Shown piece by piece: positions 52,701 through 63,920 of a stretch of DNA of 64,000 bases. The stretch is from NCBI RefSeq assembly GCF_021155775.2, contig NC_060234.1, forward strand, positions 38,871,026 to 38,935,025, given 5' to 3'. The notes under the pieces were generated by a model. The model saw only the letters and a program-made list of their open reading frames with translations. It had not been told where the DNA came from and ran no database searches. How positions within the stretch are numbered: the stretch's first letter is position 1; each line of letters opens with the position of its first letter. Position numbers and translations under genes: made by a program. Origin of the DNA: Neodiprion pinetum. Its lineage: Eukaryota; Arthropoda; Insecta; Hymenoptera; Diprionidae.

Positions 52701-55700
52701 TTTTCTGAGTTCCTGAGGGTCCAATTAGTCAGAAAAGGATCATTTAAGTCAAATCTGAGACCATAAATTTTCGGCCCTTAAATCGAAGAAAAAGTAAGGC
52801 TAACCCCTTTGCATTTTTGGCGAAAATTTTCGCGATTTTGAAAAGTGCTGGAATAAATTCTTTCACGCACTATTCCGACGTAATTTTGCGAGAGAAGTCG
52901 ATTGGGCGCAGTCCCAATACGCTGCGATCAACGCATCAAAAGTTACAGCCAAAAAACGAGAACCTGTGTTTTCGACGTTTTTCAGCAGGTGCTTTTTCGC
53001 TCGCCATTTCTCTCCTGTTGGTCCTACGCTCTTTTCGCTGCGTTTTCTGAGTTCCTGAGGGTCCAATTAGTCAGGAAAGGGTCATTTAAATCGAATCTGA
53101 GACCATAAATTTTCGGCCCTGAAAATGAAGAAAAAGTAAGGCTAACCCCTTTGCATTTTTGGCGAAAATTTTCGCGATTTTGAAAAGTGCTGGAATAAAT
53201 TCTTTCACGCAATATTCCGACGTAATTTTGCGAGAGAAGTCGATTAAGCGCAGTCCCGATACGCTGCGATCAACGCATCAAAAGTTACAGCCAAAAAACG
53301 AGAACCTGAGTTTTCGACGTTTTTCAGCAGGTGCTTTTTCGCTCGCCATTTCTCTCCTGTTGGTCCTACGCTCTTTTCGCTGCGTTTTCTGAGTTCCTGA
53401 GGGTCCAATTAGTCGGGAAAGGGTCATTTAAATCGAATCTGAGACCATAAATTTTCGGCCCTAAAAATGAAGAAAAAGTAAGGCTAACCCCTTTGCATTT
53501 TTGGCGAAAATTTTCGCGATTTTGAAAAGTGCTGGAATAAATTCTTTCACGCACTATTCCGACGTAATTCTGCGAGAGAAGTCGATTGGGCGCAGTCCCG
53601 ATACGCTGCGATCAACGCATCAAAAGTTACAGCCAAAAAACGAGAACCTGTGTTTTCGACGTTTTTCAGCAGGTGCTTTTTCGCTCGCCATTTCTCTCCT
53701 GTTGGTCCTACGCTCTTTTCGCTGCGTTTTCTGAGTTCCTGAGGGTCCAATTAGTCAGAAAAGGATCATTTAAGTCAAATCTGAGACCATAAATTTTCGG
53801 CCCTTAAATCGAAGAAAAAGTAAGGCTAACCCCTTTGCATTTTTGGCGAAAATTTTCGCGATTTTGAAAAGTGCTGGAATAAATTCTTTCACGCACTATT
53901 CCGACGTAATTTTGCGAGAGAAGTCGATTGGGCGCAGTCCCAATACGCTGCGATCAACGCATCAAAAGTTACAGCCAAAAAACGAGAACCTGTGTTTTCG
54001 ACGTTTTTCAGCAGGTGCTTTTTCGCTCGCCATTTCTCTCCTGTTGGTCCTACGCTCTTTTCGCTGCGTTTTCTGAGTTCCTGAGGGTCCAATTAGTCAG
54101 GAAAGGGTCATTTAAATCGAATCTGAGACCATAAATTTTCGGCCCTGAAAATGAAGAAAAAGTAAGGCTAACCCCTTTGCATTTTTGGCGAAAATTTTCG
54201 CGATTTTGAAAAGTGCTGGAATAAATTCTTTCACGCAATATTCCGACGTAATTTTGCGAGAGAAGTCGATTAAGCGCAGTCCCGATACGCTGCGATCAAC
54301 GCATCAAAAGTTACAGCCAAAAAACGAGAACCTGAGTTTTCGACGTTTTTCAGCAGGTGCTTTTTCGCTCGCCATTTCTCTCCTGTTGGTCCTACGCTCT
54401 TTTCGCTGCGTTTTCTGAGTTCCTGAGGGTCCAATTAGTCAGAAAAGGATCATTTAAGTCAAATCTGAGACCATAAATTTTCGGCCCTTAAATCGAAGAA
54501 AAAGTAAGGCTAACCCCTTTGCATTTTTGGCGAAAATTTTCGCGATTTTGAAAAGTGCTGGAATAAATTCTTTCACGCAATATTCCGACGTAATTTTGCG
54601 AGAGAAGTCGATTAAGCGCAGTCCCGATACGCTGCGATCAACGCATCAAAAGTTACAGCCAAAAAACGAGAACCTGAGTTTTCGACGTTTTTCAGCAGGT
54701 GCTTTTTCGCTCGCCATTTCTCTCCTGTTGGTCCTACGCTCTTTTCGCTGCGTTTTCTGAGTTCCTGAGGGTCCAATTAGTCAGGAAAGGGTCATTTAAA
54801 TCGAATCTGAGACCATAAATTTTCGGCCCTGAAAATGAAGAAAAAGTAAGGCTAACCCCTTTGCATTTTTGGCGAAAATTCTCGCGATTTTGAAACGCGC
54901 TGGAACAAATTCTTTCACGCACTATTCCGACGTAATTCTGCGAGAGAAGTCGATTGGGCGCAGTCCCGATACGCTGCGATCAACGCATCAAAAGTTACAG
55001 CCAAAAAACGAGAACCTGTGTTTTCGACGTTTTTCAGCAGGTGCTTTTTCGCTCGCCATTTCTCTCCTGTTGGTCCTACGCTCTTTTCGCTACGTTTTCT
55101 GAGTTCCTGAGGGTCCAATTAGTCAGGAAAGGGTCATTTAAATCGAATCTGAGACCATAAATTTTCGGCCCTAAAAATGAAGAAAAAGTAAAGCTAACCC
55201 CTTTGCATTTTTGGCGAAAATTTTCGCGATTTTGAAAAGTGCTGGAATAAATTCTTTCACGCAATATTCCGACGTAATTTTGCGAGAGAAGTCGATTAAG
55301 CGCAGTCCCGATACGCTGCGATCAACGCATCAAAAGTTACAGCCAAAAAACGAGAACCTGTGTTTTCGACGTTTTTCAGCAGGTGCTTTTTCGCTCGCCA
55401 TTTCTCTCCTGTTGGTCCTACGCTCTTTTCGCTGCGTTTTCTGAGTTCCTGAGGGTCCAATTAGTCAGAAAAGGATCATTTAAGTCAAATCTGAGACCAT
55501 AAATTTTCGGCCCTTAAATCGAAGAAAAAGTAAGGCTAACCCCTTTGCATTTTTGGCGAAAATTTTCGCGATTTTGAAAAGTGCTGGAATAAATTCTTTC
55601 ACGCACTATTCCGACGTAATTTTGCGAGAGAAGTCGATTGGGCGCAGTCCCAATACGCTGCGATCAACGCATCAAAAGTTACAGCCAAAAAACGAGAACC

Positions 55701-56704
55701 TGTGTTTTCGACGTTTTTCAGCAGGTGCTTTTTCGCTCGCCATTTCTCTCCTGTTGGTCCTACGCTCTTTTCGCTGCGTTTTCTGAGTTCCTGAGGGTCC
55801 AATTAGTCAGGAAAGGGTCATTTAAATCGAATCTGAGACCATAAATTTTCGGCCCTGAAAATGAAGAAAAAGTAAGGCTAACCCCTTTGCATTTTTGGCG
55901 AAAATTTTCGCGATTTTGAAAAGTGCTGGAATAAATTCTTTCACGCAATATTCCGACGTAATTCTGCGAGAGAAGTCGATTGGGCGCAGTCCCGATACGC
56001 TGCGATCAACGCATCAAAAGTTACAGCCAAAAAACGAGAACCTGTGTTTTCGACGTTTTTCAGCAGGTGCTTTTTCGCTCGCCATTTCTCTCCTGTTGGT
56101 CCTACGCTCTTTTCGCTGCGTTTTCTGAGTTCCTGAGGGTCCAATTAGTCAGAAAAGGATCATTTAAGTCAAATCTGAGACCATAAATTTTCGGCCCTTA
56201 AATCGAAGAAAAAGTAAGGCTAACCCGGTTGCATTTTTGGCGAAAATTTTCGCGATTTTGAAAAGTGCTGGAATAAATTCTTTCACGCACTATTCCGACG
56301 TAATTTTGCGAGAGAAGTCGATTGGGCGCAGTCCCGATACGCTGCGATCAACGCATCAAAAGTTACAGCCAAAAAACGAGAACCTGTGTTTTCGACGTTT
56401 TTCAGCAGGTGCTTTTTCGCTCGCCATTTCTCTCGTGTTGGTCCTACGCTCTTTTCGCTGTGTTTTCTGAGTTCCTGAGGGTCCAATTAGTCAGGAAAGG
56501 GTCATTTAAATCGAATCTGAGACCATAATTTTTCGGCCCTAAAAATGAAGAAAAAGTAAGGCTAACCCCTTTGCATTTTTGGCGAAAATTTTCGCGATTT
56601 TGAAACGTGCCGGAACAAATTCTTTCACACACTATTCCGACGTAATTTTGCGAGAGAAGTCGATTAGGTGCAGTCCCAATACGCTGCAATCAACGCATCA
56701 AAAG
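49722..56704. repeat. 342-bp satellite array, about 20.4 copies
   Basis: The phrase ctaacccctttgcatttttggcg recurs every 342 bp from 49722, with almost no indels, to a truncated last copy at 56566-56704. Copies differ at few positions. Two tail variants occur: one reads gaaaaggatcatttaagtcaaatc, the other ggaaagggtcatttaaatcgaatc. They alternate through most of the array, which suggests an older 684-bp dimer unit. The 62-77-codon frames in each copy start at TTG, not ATG, and exist on both strands only because 342 is a multiple of three; they are not genes. Confidence 0.95.
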
Positions 56705-56947
56705 ACAAGTTTGAAAAACTTCAGATGATATATAATTACAATTGCCATTAAATATTATAAAAATGTTACACTCACCGTGTAAAAATAGTAACATAGCTTT
56801 TTGTTATAGGTTTACTTGAAAATAGTTGCTTATAATTATTTATTTTGTACTATTATCATATACAAATGGTTAAAAACCGAAAGCAATCAATAATTATTCA
56901 GCTAAATATTTTAAGTAACACCTACAAAAGGTCAATAATAAAATCAA

Positions 56948-57154
56948 ATGATGGAGAAAAAATATCTTTCATGTTGGTTCAAAGTGGAAACCGGGTGCTT
57001 TAAATGCTGCTACATGAAAGATGGGGAAAAGTAAACATACTTTTTTTTTAAATCAATGAAATACGATAATTTTCAAGCTAAACGTTGATTGTCAGCGATT
57101 TTTTTTTACAGAGATATAACTTACGAAGATTTCACAATTTCGAGTGTATTTTAA
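56948..57154 (+). CDS. Candidate small two-exon gene, Cys-rich, unrecognised
   Basis: Two adjacent ATGs (56948, 56951), with an in-frame TAA just upstream, open a Lys/Cys-rich frame (CWFKVETGCFKCCYMK) that reaches donor aaaa|gtaaac at 57030. An 81-nt intron ends at tttttttacag (57110-57111). The second exon continues in frame to TAA at 57152-57154, ending TISSVF. The product would be about 42 residues. Its last exon is homologous to that at 47753-47795. There is no signal peptide and no known family; it could be the 3' remnant of a larger gene cut by the satellite. Confidence 0.22.
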
Positions 57155-58069
57155 CTCACATTCGGACGGTACAAGAAAAATTTACTTTTCATCAATTTCC
57201 GCAAAATGGTGAAGTTATTAACTGGCCATTGAAGCGCCTCACCGCTGGAATCTCGGACTGGCAGGAAAGATGGAGTGCGTAATTATTGTCAGAAATGTAA
57301 AAACTAAAATTACTTTGAATTGACATATACTTTTATCATCTATGAACTATAAAACCGAAAAAAACGTCAATTCATTTTCGTTCAGAATTTTCCTAGTAAA
57401 AATCATTACTTTTTACGTTTGAGCTCGACGATTAATATGATATCTCGGATTTTCGGGTTCTTTTGTTACATCGATAATATTAAGGTGCTCGAATTAATAA
57501 TAACTGGGTTTAAAACAATCACTCGCTAACGCTCGCTCGGGGTCGGATGCCTAGTGTCACTGTTTTTTGTGCTCGTGCGCTCGCTTACTCGTTGTCAGTG
57601 TTTTACCAGATGATATAGTTATAGAGGAGATTGGGGCACGCTGCTCCCAAAAAAATTCTGATATCTGCTTCACAGTATGCAGAATGAACACTCTCTTTGT
57701 GTACGTGACGCAAACCGCATCTTCCCGTAAGATTGTTTCTATATAATGCTACAAATCACGTTTACACATGCACGTAAGTATAACGTATCGTGATTTTATG
57801 ACAATAAATTTCGTCAAAAAATACCACAGAACAATCGGCCAAGTGCTGACAGATTTGAAACACTACGCACAGCAATTTTAGCTCTAATTGAACGACGTTG
57901 TTGTCATGTATTCCTATGTATACAATGCCAACCACTCGCCAATTGCAATTTGTTGATCCTGGTCGTTCGGTTTTTTTTCGAATTCAAAATGTTATCTGAA
58001 GCATGCATATTGGTTTGATAGTACAAAACATGACGTTTTCAATAATTAAACTTGTAAACTTGAAAATCA

Positions 58070-58240
58070 GTCCGGAAGGTCAAAAGGCACCAGGTCAACA
58101 ACCTGGACAGCCATAGAGCGGTTTGCCTGGATGTCAAAATTCACCAGGTGGAAGACCTGGACAGCCGGAACTACGGAGCCTTGTCCTGGAAGTCGAGTTT
58201 CACCAGGTAGTCGGCCTGGAGCGCAGAAACTACGGAGCGC
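58070..58240. repeat. Short minisatellite, three ~60-bp diverged units
   Basis: Units of the form (t/c)caccaggt...gacctgga...actacggagc...cctgga recur three times at about 60-bp spacing, diverging in the third. In one + frame it reads Gly/Pro/Gln-rich peptides (NSPGGRPGQP), but the first unit has a stop and no gene is evident around it. Confidence 0.6.
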
Positions 58241-58462
58241 TTGTCTCGTCTTGTCTCGTACAAAGAAATTTAACAAGCAAAATTATGTATCTTACGATAC
58301 AAAAAATTCGAATTGTTAAATTAAAGAACACAAGACATAAGTATTGCCATAGTATTTATTTTCAGCCTTAACACATTAATAATTAATTTAAATACATTTG
58401 TTATTTAAATCATTTTTAGCAGTACAAAATTAACATTTTTTCTGCTAATTACAAAATACGGT

Positions 58463-58515
58463 GTATATATATATATATATATATATATACCTATATACAT
58501 ACATATATATATATT
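58463..58515. repeat. (TA)n microsatellite
   Basis: About 50 bp of TA repeats with an internal CCTATATACATAC interruption. Confidence 0.85.
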
Positions 58516-60699
58516 TTTATAAGATACAAAATATAAATGTAAAACGTAAGAATTGTCGCCTATCATTTCGATAAAACGGCAAGCAAACTAAAAATAAAGA
58601 TAACTGTCAAATTAATGCAATGATTCTTTTTGTTTTCATTTATCTACTTTTTCACCAGACGTTTACTTACCTCTTTAAACCTAGACATGATTACTTATAC
58701 TTCTTATACGAGAAATAAATAAGTATTAGTTAACATTTGTGTAAAATTCAACTTGCATAACAAATGTGTTAGTAAGTATATTAAACGAAGAGATGCAGCG
58801 TAAGAACGAATAATTCAATCAAGCTGTTAGCTGATAATAAATGCTTATTAAACTCATAAAATCACTTCACTAACAGTATGTATCGTTAATTGCACCGCCT
58901 TATACCTCCCTACGAAAGAAATCAATCAAAATATAATACTGAATTTTTCAATAGAATACATACACTCCAACAAGAAATATTTTTCAATGAGCGGTATGAA
59001 ACAAGATAATTAATATTTAAAAATATTCTATAACCAAACACTTTGACCCAAATCCGGCATTAAATTATGTACATTCACAAAGCTCATCATTTTTTTACAG
59101 ATTGTAGAAATATATAGTCAGATATAATTGTTGTCAACGATTGATAATTGTAAGGATGTTTTATTACCGTGGAGCAATCATTTGCTTGTTTACCCAAAAG
59201 GGTTGTATTTTTTCATGACAGGCGAGTTACGTTATTATTTCCTTGATACATACAAATATCCTAGTGTCTCAAGGCATAAATTCACATTCAACCATCTAAC
59301 TTCACAAACGTAGAATTCCGGTCTTACTTGCTGTGTTATCTAGAAAACTGATATTTTTTTACAGAACACATGCCAGTTATGATTCTGTCATTCGCATTTG
59401 AAGGTATGAAAATTATTGCGTTTGGGAAAAACACTTGTTGGCATGAAGAATGTATTATAGCTCTTTGCATAAATCTAACTTACTACAATTACTACTAATA
59501 ACAAGATTTCACTGCGTCAATTTGATGATGTTATATTTTAGTTTCTTCCAAATTGGAAATTATTTTTTCATTCAATTTGCTCGTTTTTGGTTTTTTTCAA
59601 CTCTGCCAATTGAGGAACAAGGTAAGATTATTGCGCTACTTTTTCACGTAGGTACTAAAAATTACTAAATATAAATCGATCGCAATTTATCCTGCAATTC
59701 AATTTCTGATAGCATTAGGAAATAAAAATAGGTAAATCTTATAACCATACGACTATCATAACTACATCGATCAATTCGCCAAGAGTTTACATGCATTCAT
59801 TATTAAAACTGAAACACGAACCTCGTGTTAATAAAACATTTATATGTTTCTACATGATTATAGAAAAGTAATATTTTTACATTTATGCGGCATAATTCTT
59901 CTACAAAGACGTTTTAAACAAAAGTCAGTTTAAGTGAAATGAAACGTTTTTATTACACACTTTAAGTGTCCAAAACTGCTTGGACTATTTTACAATTTCG
60001 CAATCATCTCTTTTTTAGTCGCTTATACTAACTGCTTATACAGACTGAATAATTACAATACAAATGTTACATTTGTATGTGATATCTATTAATTTATGAT
60101 TCTATTTATCATAATTTATCTATCTCCTTTTTTCTGATTTTACCTTTTCTGTTTAATTAATAATCGTATGTTATATCAATGGCTACTCAACGGTTAGATA
60201 AGCACGGCAAATGGCTAGAACGAGTCACAATCAAAGTTTATATCAAACAAGCCTGTTCGTTTTAAATGATATCTTTGACTTTTAAAAAAAGATATATCAG
60301 CTTATGAATTCAAGAAAATTCAAGAAGTTAGTATATCTTATATTGTTGATTTTATAAACTTTAAACATTTGCATATGAATAAAAGTCAATCTTAAATATG
60401 TTTTTATTTTACTGAATTGAGGAAATGGGAAAATCGATCTGAAGCAGGTGGAAGACCTAGAAAAATCTTGTGCCAAAACAAAGGAGAGAGTCGCTAACAA
60501 AATAAAAACGTGCTGATGTAACACTGGCCCGGCCAGAGAGATAAAGTTAAAGTTATAACTTTGTCGAAAAAGAATTTCATCCCATGAGACTTTTACAATG
60601 CAATTAATTATGCACAATGTGAATATAAAATTCAAATTGAAACTGGCAGATAATAACGCCAGATAATTAGTCAAAATGCAGATAATACGAAATTATCCT

Positions 60700-60705
60700 T
60701 TTATT
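60700..60705 (-). terminator. Candidate polyadenylation signal of barentsz
   Basis: TTTATT on the + strand (AATAAA on the - strand), about 310 nt after the barentsz stop codon. Other AATAAA copies lie further away, so the true 3' end is uncertain. Confidence 0.35.
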
Positions 60706-61014
60706 TTGCAAGCGACGAACTAAACTGGTGAAATACGGATACCACCCCAAGTTAGTAATAAACATAACATAACATGTACAGTAGTCGATGGCTGATGCAC
60801 GATAAATTAGCGATTGCCGCGACATTATTCGCTTTATCGCAATTTTGAAATTCTCCAAAATATTTTCACTTTTTCTGATGATCATCACTCGTTAGTTATA
60901 TTTACGTGACATTCAATGATGATGACAGTTTCATCAACGTATTCACATCATATTAACTCACTGTTATAGTCAATTGAATATGATACGTGATTAAAAAAAG
61001 CTAAGTGTAAATAA

Positions 61015-61665
61015 CTAGGCAGCAGCTTCCTCAACCGCGGGACTTTCCATTACCTTATTTTCTATTTTCGGCAATTCAGGCTCTGTAGTATTAATTATCA
61101 CTTGTTCAGCGGTTTTGGTAGTTATGACATCATCACTTTCCAAAACATGTTGCTCTTGTTGTTGTAGCTGCTCCGTTTCTTGTTCATTGTCTTGCCGTTG
61201 CTCTGTCATTACGACCACATCTAAGCTGACCTTCAACTCTTTTGAAGTTTCCGAGATATTGGTGATTTCAGAATTGGATATTACATCCTTGTCTTCATTG
61301 TCGACGGAATTTTCTCTTACTTCAGTGGTCTCATTAACCGCAAACTGATCGGTTAGTACCTGCTTCTCTATCTGAACTCCAGCAAATTGTGCCTGTACGA
61401 ATTTCCCATCGCCTTCCACCATGTTATTCTTACTTTCCGTATTTGTTCTTTGCACGCCGCCAACTGGAACGGAAATGATTTGTTGTTGTATTGTTCTACC
61501 TCTACCTCGACTAGTCATATGTTGCTGATTGTCAGGTGGCGGAAGAATAGGAATTGCAGCCTTTGGTCGTCTCATAGGAACTGCATGCTGTTGTTGTTGA
61601 GCAGGGCTGTAATAGGTACAACCCTGTGGCTGAAAGAGTTCTTGGGGCGGCGGCGGCCCTTGTGG
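61015..61665 (-). CDS. btz: barentsz last coding exon
   Basis: Phase-0 start after acceptor tttgttttcag (CT on + at 61666-61667). It encodes PQGPPPPQELF, the conserved CTYYSPAQQQ block, PMRRPKAAIPILPPP, an SRGRG patch, then about 140 residues of acidic, Gln/Glu-rich low-complexity sequence to TAG (+ strand 61015-61017). Confidence 0.87.
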   Translation of the reverse strand, partial: PQGPPPPQELFQPQGCTYYSPAQQQQHAVPMRRPKAAIPILPPPDNQQHMTSRGRGRTIQQQIISVPVGGVQRTNTESKNNMVEGDGKFVQAQFAGVQIEKQVLTDQFAVNETTEVRENSVDNEDKDVISNSEITNISETSKELKVSLDVVVMTEQRQDNEQETEQLQQQEQHVLESDDVITTKTAEQVIINTTEPELPKIENKVMESPAVEEAAA

Positions 61666-63920
61666 CTGAAAACAAAGATATTGGTTTTCGTTATTACTCT
61701 GTCGTAATTAGGGTACTAGAAGATAAGTTAATTTCTAAAATTTCGTTGCTCATTGCAGGACATTTCAGAAATTAGCTGCTAATAAAACTACCATTTATCA
61801 ACCAACCTGAACAGGCGGACTGAAGCCTTGATAACCCTGGAAGTTAGGTTGAAAGGCAGGCCCGTTCGGTCCCTGTACGTAATTAATCATGCTTGGCGGT
61901 GCACCCTGAGGTGGTAAGAACTGAGGTGAAGGTACCAAAAATGGAGGTGGAGCAAAACTTGCTGGTTGACCACCTGGAGGCAAGGGAAGGACCGGTTGTC
62001 CAGCTAGAGGAGCTGCCGGCGGTGCTACTGGTGGAGCCTGATCAAAGTGACCCGCAGGGTATCCTAAAATCATAGAAAAAACTTTTGTAAGTAACTGTTC
62101 ATATTTATTTAGTGATTGAAAAGTAGGCAGCTGATGTTTCATCATCTGATCCAAAGTTTCCTCAGATTGGATAACTCATGAAACTCGCCAACACATGCTT
62201 TTTCACACATTTCATACACAAAATATTTTACACGAATAAAGCAGAAGCCTTATGGATAAAACATTTTTTAATTACAAAAAAGAAAGCATATATCCCAAAG
62301 TGCATAGGAAATCTCAAGACTTGCACTGTGAATTTATGAATAGCGATCACAATCCTTATTTTCAAGTAACAATGCAAAGATGAGGTATACTTCCCATGCT
62401 TGTGTGGATAAAAGCCACAAAGCACAAGTCATTGAGAAGATTATAACTGAAAGTAGTACGCTGAAACTTGATCTGTCATTCACTTTGTAAAATAACATTG
62501 AAGTCAGCAAAGCTAGTACAATGATGTTGCAAACTAATTAAAAGTGCATTCTCAACATGTAATTGTCAGATGATCTGCAAATCAATGAACAGCATCAAAC
62601 TAGAGAAATAGTCAAATCGCGCACACGATACTACTGAATCTTTTTTGTCAAATTTACCTTGGGAATCTAGAACGCCTCTTGAATTTCCAGCTAAGAACAT
62701 GTGAATACAAATGTTAATACTAAAAGTAAAAGTTAATAAATTTCGGTAAAATATACAATTAGCCTACAGCATACACGTCACGTTGACATATTCGAAAAAA
62801 AGTGCAGCATGGTCGTGTCAAATAATCGTTGCATCGATCAGGAAATATTTAGATGAGGTTATGTTATAAGATCACAATAAAGCGAATGATTTCGACTGAT
62901 TAAATACCTTGTGGGTAATAGCCATGTTGACCATGCTGAGGCTGGTAGCCTTGCTGTCCAGGACCCTCTGGAACTGGTGGGCGCTGGCGTAAGCTTGAAT
63001 ACCGTTTAGGTCTGTTACCAGCTGCGTCATGCTGCTGTTGGCGAGCTGATTGCTGCTGTGCTGGCTGCTGCTGTTGCTGTGGTTGCTGGTGCTGTTGTTG
63101 CATACGTGGAGGAATCGTACCAGGTCGAACTTGGCCTGGAGATTGGACATACAAATTTTCTGTAAAGATAAAAAATAAGCTGTTAGAAAAGCTTTGCAAG
63201 TCAAGATGCTCGTTGATCATATTGTCAGACAAGCATAAAAACTTACTGTTCTGTCTGCTATTCTGTTGAAACGATCCTCCGTCATTGACATTCATCTGTT
63301 TCATATCGGTAATTATATGATGATCGTCGATGTGATTATTGTCTGAATTATTTCGCCTATTATCAAGTGGAACTGAGCCAGATCCACGACCTTTAGCTTT
63401 ATAATCCAATCTGTTGGATCCTGCATTGTTAGTGTTACCACTCGCTTTGAATCCTCGACCTCTGGCTCTACTGGCTGCCAAACTCACACTCTCCTGGACC
63501 TGCCTTTTGTTCGAATCACGAGGCGAGGATTTGTGATTCAGTAATTTGTCTGCATCACCACCACCACCGCTTCCATTAGAACTTTGACTATGCGAATTCT
63601 GTTTCACTTCCTTCTTCCAAGCTGGATTTGTTGGCTCATTAAGGGTTCGCATTTCGTTTCTATAATAAAACATTGATGTTGAATTGATGAGTATGTTGGG
63701 TAAACACTTTGTAAAATAGTTTGCTAGTGGCATTGTATTTTTACTTTTTTTTTTCTCATACTTACATCCCAGAATGATTTGTAGGACTAGTCTTCGAGTT
63801 TAGAGACTCATGCTGTGCTTGGAGAGGTGGGAAGTTTCCTGCTTTGGGTTGAGATTTGTTTTTGTTGCTATACCACGCCGAAGCGATAACTGGTTCTTCT
63901 GGTGTGGTTGACCTGTCGTC
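61015..63920 (-). CDS. btz: Barentsz/CASC3 (MLN51), C-terminal part; 5' end outside window
   Basis: Exon junction complex component that binds eIF4A3 and RNA and acts in mRNA localisation, decay and translation. Exons in transcript order: 63920-63766, 63659-63247, 63159-62908, 62690-62658, 62063-61807, 61665-61015. They join in frame (1761 nt, 586 residues plus stop). Diagnostic blocks are RPKRYSSLRQRPPVPE (exon 63159-62908) and CTYYSPAQQQ followed by a basic Pro-rich stretch (exon 61665-61015); vertebrate CASC3 has KRYSSQRQRPVPE and TYYNPAQQQ in the same order. Between them lies a Pro/Gln/Gly-rich region. The tail after the second block is acidic and Gln/Glu-rich, ending EEAAA, longer than in vertebrates. 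The SELOR core that clasps eIF4A3 should lie upstream, past the right edge. Confidence 0.85.
61807..62063 (-). CDS. btz: barentsz Pro-rich coding exon
   Basis: Acceptor ttctatgattttag, donor cag|gttggt. It encodes GYPAGHFDQAPP, then a Pro/Ala/Gln-rich stretch (LPPGGQP, FLPPQGAPP) and GYQGFSPPVQ. It matches the low-complexity region between the two conserved CASC3 blocks. Confidence 0.85.
62658..62690 (-). CDS. btz: barentsz 33-nt microexon
   Basis: Acceptor tgttcttag, donor caag|gtaaat, phase 1 at both ends. It encodes 11 residues (AGNSRGVLDSQ) between PQ and GYPAG. Because it is 33 nt and symmetric, skipping also keeps the frame. Confidence 0.5.
62908..63159 (-). CDS. btz: barentsz coding exon with RPKRYSS block
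   Basis: Acceptor tttttatctttacag, donor caag|gtattt. It encodes NLYVQSPGQVRPGTIPPR, a Gln-rich run (CAG/CAA codons), then RPKRYSSLRQRPPVPEGP and a Gly/Gln/Tyr-rich end (HGQHGYYPQ). The KRYSS block is the clearest link to CASC3. Confidence 0.88.
63247..63659 (-). CDS. btz: barentsz coding exon with Ser/Gly- and Arg/Gly-rich stretch
   Basis: Acceptor gttttattatag, donor aaca|gtaagt. It encodes NEMRTLNEPTNPAWKKEVK, a Ser/Gly tract, ASRARGRGFKASGN, YKAKGRGSG and an Asn/Asp/His-rich end. RGRG patches fit RNA contact. The intron to the next exon is only 87 bp. Confidence 0.83.
63766..63920 (-). CDS. btz: barentsz coding exon, first one in the window
   Basis: Acceptor gtgtttttttcacag (CT on + at 63921-63922), donor ggat|gtaagt. 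It encodes DDRSTTPEEPVIASAWYSNK and a polar stretch (KAGNFPPLQAQH). It starts in phase 0, so at least one upstream exon is needed; none of it can be placed in the last 80 bp. Confidence 0.8.

Larger units (their letters stand above)
57172..60699. other. AT-rich spacer between the repeat region and barentsz
   Basis: No gene recognised. It contains the ~60-bp minisatellite at 58070-58240, a TA microsatellite at 58463-58515 and many short A/T runs. Part of the right end may be extended barentsz 3' UTR. Confidence 0.5.

Noticed and set aside
49739..56689. Dozens of 62-81-codon open frames on both strands
   Set aside because: They are the same frames repeated in each 342-bp satellite copy, and the ones repeated through the array start at TTG rather than ATG. 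They stay open because the period is a multiple of three and copies are nearly identical.
60297..60674. 125-codon - strand frame after barentsz
   Set aside because: AT-rich, Phe/Ile/Asn-heavy translation as expected from AT-rich DNA; it lies downstream of the barentsz stop, next to or beyond its likely 3' UTR.
61115..62075. + strand frames rich in Cys/Ser or Val/Glu
   Set aside because: Antisense shadows of the barentsz exons at 61015-61665 and 61807-62063.
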